35,705 nt of DNA, taken from positions 1-35,705 of the forward strand of contig CALKPY010000088.1 in assembly GCA_937991435.1 (NCBI GenBank), written 5' to 3'. Positions within the stretch are counted from its first letter, which is position 1, and every line of letters starts with the position of its first letter. Origin of the DNA: an uncultured Acidimicrobiales bacterium. GTDB lineage: Bacteria > Actinomycetota > Acidimicrobiia > Acidimicrobiales > UBA10347. Position numbers and translations under genes: made by a program. A model generated the notes under the pieces. The model saw nothing but the letters and a program-made list of their open reading frames with translations, had not been told where the DNA came from and ran no database searches. Positions 33,906-35,705 of the stretch are shown here, piece after piece.

Positions 33906-34892
33906 TTAGGGCTGCAAGAAACCAATGTTGGTGCGGGCTCGTTCGTAGACGACGGTGGCGACTTCGCGTGCCTTTTCTGCGCCGAGCCGCAAGAGGCGAC
34001 TGGTTTCTGCTGGGTCAGCCTGCAGTTCGGCGAAGCGTTGTTGAATCGGCCCGAGCTTGGCAATGACGGCTTCGGCGGTGTCGACCTTGAGCGCTCCGTA
34101 CTGGGTGTACTGCTCAGCCAGGTTTTTCGGGTCCTGATCGGTGACGGCGCCAAGAATCGACAGCAGGTTTGAGACGCCGGCTTTGTTCTCGGGGTCCCAG
34201 CGCACTTCGCCATCACTGTCGGTTACTGCTCGCTTGAATTTCTTCTCGATGCTCTTGAGATCTTCGAGCATCATCACGAGACCGTTTTCGGCGGCCGCGG
34301 ACTTCGACATCTTGTCGTCGGGCCGCTGCAGATCCATGACCCGTGCAGCAACAGGCGGGATTACATGTTCGGGCACCACAAAGGTCTCGCCGTAGCGGCT
34401 GTTGAACCGTTGAGCTGCGTCGCGTGACAGCTCAAGGTGTTGACGTTGGTCGTCGCCGACGGGCACGAAGTTGGTGTCGTACAACAAGATGTCGGCTGCT
34501 TGCAGCGCGGGGTACGTGAACAGCCCGGCCGACACGAATTCTGACCGGTCGCCCTTTTCTTTGAATTGTGTCATGCGGCTGAGTTCGCCGAAGCTGACGG
34601 TGCCTTCCATCAACCAACCGAGTTGTGCATGTTCGGGAACATGGCTTTGCACGAACAAGGTGCAGCGCTCAGGGTCGAGGCCCGACGCCATGAGTAGCTG
34701 GGCCAGGCGCAGAGTGTTCGCCCGAAGCTCTTCAGGATCTTTAGGCACGGTGATTGCGTGCAAGTCGACAATGCAATAGACGGCGTCGTGGCCGTCTTGC
34801 ATGCGTACATAGTTCTGGATTGCTCCAAGAAAGTTGCCGATGTGCGGATCACCCGTTGGCTGGATGCCGCTGAAGACCCGTGACGTCGTCAT
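33906..34892 (-). CDS. trpS: Tryptophan--tRNA ligase
   Basis: A 328-residue class I aminoacyl-tRNA synthetase charging tRNA-Trp. Signature HIGN (HIGH-type) at PTGDPHIGNFLGAIQ and KMSKS at DDKMSKSAAAENGLV; FVPVGDDQRQHLELSRD is the Trp-binding family block. ATG 34892 is preceded by TAGCCT with only eight bases between, so the mRNA is probably leaderless. Confidence 0.98.
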   Translation of the reverse strand: MTTSRVFSGIQPTGDPHIGNFLGAIQNYVRMQDGHDAVYCIVDLHAITVPKDPEELRANTLRLAQLLMASGLDPERCTLFVQSHVPEHAQLGWLMEGTVSFGELSRMTQFKEKGDRSEFVSAGLFTYPALQAADILLYDTNFVPVGDDQRQHLELSRDAAQRFNSRYGETFVVPEHVIPPVAARVMDLQRPDDKMSKSAAAENGLVMMLEDLKSIEKKFKRAVTDSDGEVRWDPENKAGVSNLLSILGAVTDQDPKNLAEQYTQYGALKVDTAEAVIAKLGPIQQRFAELQADPAETSRLLRLGAEKAREVATVVYERARTNIGFLQP

Positions 34893-34900
34893 GCGCCCGC

Positions 34901-34929
34901 AGGCTAGTGGCCTACGTGATGGGTGCGCA
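34901..34929 (-). promoter_or_regulatory. Promoter of trpS, leaderless type
   Basis: Minus strand: TAGCCT (complement of 34901-34906), eight bases before the ATG, with TGCGCA (complement of 34924-34929, palindromic) 17 bases further upstream. The same two hexamers occur before the bL37 gene. Confidence 0.5.
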
Positions 34930-34964
34930 GGACGATTTTGAACCAGTCAGTGCTTGGCGAAGTT

Positions 34965-35705
34965 TCAGAGCCGATACACGCGTCGGGCGGTGTCTTCGAA
35001 CATGGCTGCTTGTTCGGTTTCGTCATAGCGCGATGCGATCTTTTTGAGCGCGTTCCACAGGGTGCGGTAACTAAGTGACAGCCGGTCGACCGGAAAATTG
35101 CTTTCGAACATGCAGCGGTTGGGGCCAAAGCACTCGATCGCGTGGTGGTACCAACGTTCGTGTGCGTCGACGATTTCGTCGGAGTTCGCCGGAAGCTCAC
35201 GGGCGTGCCAGCCATAGCCGTTGTCAGGCATGGCTAGGCCGCCGAGCTTTGCAATCGTGTTGGGCAGCGCAGCGATCGCCGCAATGTCGAGCTTCCATTG
35301 TTCGAAAATCGTGTCGAGGGTGCCCTCGTAGCGGCCAACACCGAGAGGGGTGCCGAAGTGGTCGAGCACCACGGTGGTCTCAGGAGCTTGCGCGGCAACG
35401 GCACAAAATGCGGCGTTTTGGTGGTGGTAGTGCCATGACTCATAGGTCAGGTTGTGTGCCGCGAGGCGTTGCACGCCGCGCAAGAACCCCTCATGCTCGG
35501 CGAGTCCTTCGGGCCCGTTGCCACGAATCACCAGTGCCGGGTCGTCGTCGCGGGCGAGCGCGTGTCGAATACCTCGTAGGCGACCGTCACCGGCCTGTTC
35601 GTGTTGGGCGAGCTGGTCATCGAGGTTGTCGAGGCGCAGGTCAGCGGTCGCAACGATGCCGAGAATTTCTGGGCCAGCAAGCGCCGCACTCTTCGCGGCC
35701 TCGCC
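34965..35705 (-). CDS. Amidohydrolase-2 family protein, 3' part
   Basis: At least 247 residues of an amidohydrolase-2 (TIM-barrel metal hydrolase) open to the right window edge; its N-terminus lies outside. Visible segments are LVIRGNGPEGLAEHEGFLRGVQRLA, VVLDHFGTPLG (the HFG motif with a metal-ligand His/Asp), IAKLGGLAMPDNGYGW and CMFESNFPVDRLSLSY (the ESN-P-D motif). Substrates of such proteins range from lactones to 2-pyrone-4,6-dicarboxylate; no neighbour narrows it here. Confidence 0.87.
   Translation of the reverse strand, partial: GEAAKSAALAGPEILGIVATADLRLDNLDDQLAQHEQAGDGRLRGIRHALARDDDPALVIRGNGPEGLAEHEGFLRGVQRLAAHNLTYESWHYHHQNAAFCAVAAQAPETTVVLDHFGTPLGVGRYEGTLDTIFEQWKLDIAAIAALPNTIAKLGGLAMPDNGYGWHARELPANSDEIVDAHERWYHHAIECFGPNRCMFESNFPVDRLSLSYRTLWNALKKIASRYDETEQAAMFEDTARRVYRL

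Overview
The window is about 35.7 kb of GC-rich, gene-dense bacterial chromosome with very short intergenic gaps and many GTG/TTG starts. It most resembles an actinomycete of the Acidimicrobiia type (an Ilumatobacter-like relative). That placement is inferred from the gene set: a bL37-like ribosomal micro-protein, a form II CoxL-like protein, class III CoA-transferases, acyl-CoA synthetase, DUF4333 and TlyA. It also fits many genes having a TAnnnT hexamer only 6-8 nt before the start codon, as in leaderless actinobacterial transcripts. There is no rRNA, recognisable tRNA, CRISPR array, transposase or integrase.

Layout. 1-1.1 kb: 3' end of an acyl-CoA synthetase and a four-helix membrane protein. 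1.1-4.1 kb: infC-rpmI-rplT, a SpoU rRNA methyltransferase and an FMN-binding oxidoreductase; infC appears to start at a rare ATA codon that overlaps the stop of an upstream mini-ORF. 4.1-6.9 kb (minus): DUF429 protein, a GDP-mannose dehydratase-like SDR lacking the usual catalytic Glu, and a glutamine-cyclotransferase lipoprotein. 6.9-10.7 kb: an orphan molybdenum hydroxylase large subunit facing a GntR / small membrane protein / CoA-transferase operon. 11.3-16.6 kb: P-II protein, small membrane proteins, a secreted zincin-like protein, lipoproteins and a ferredoxin/ferredoxin reductase pair. 16.6-24.9 kb: M1 aminopeptidase, then a nucleoside-salvage group (PfkB kinase, nucleotidase, pseudouridine-5'-phosphate glycosidase, HAD phosphatase). 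25-33.9 kb: bL37, DCC protein, then a long co-directional run ychF, DUF192, rsmI, tlyA, nadK, recN, pyrG, Nudix, HD protein. 33.9-35.7 kb (minus): trpS and a partial amidohydrolase.

The most striking feature is a 1,733-bp unit inside the nucleoside-salvage group. A perfect 108-bp direct repeat (20777-20884 and 22510-22617) brackets an alpha/beta hydrolase and a divergent TetR regulator with two matching operator half-palindromes between them. The repeat carries the 3' ends of both flanking convergent genes, so the insertion left both intact, and it supplied the TetR protein with a 20-residue C-terminal tail copied from the nucleotidase. It looks like a recent gain of a self-regulated two-gene cassette with no visible recombinase.

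How the genes work together: the ribosome theme recurs (IF-3, L35, L20, bL37, three rRNA methyltransferases and the ribosome-associated GTPase YchF). The central part is nucleoside and nucleotide metabolism (PfkB, nucleotidase, PsuG, HAD, NadK, PyrG, Nudix). The left third is lipid/CoA and redox chemistry.
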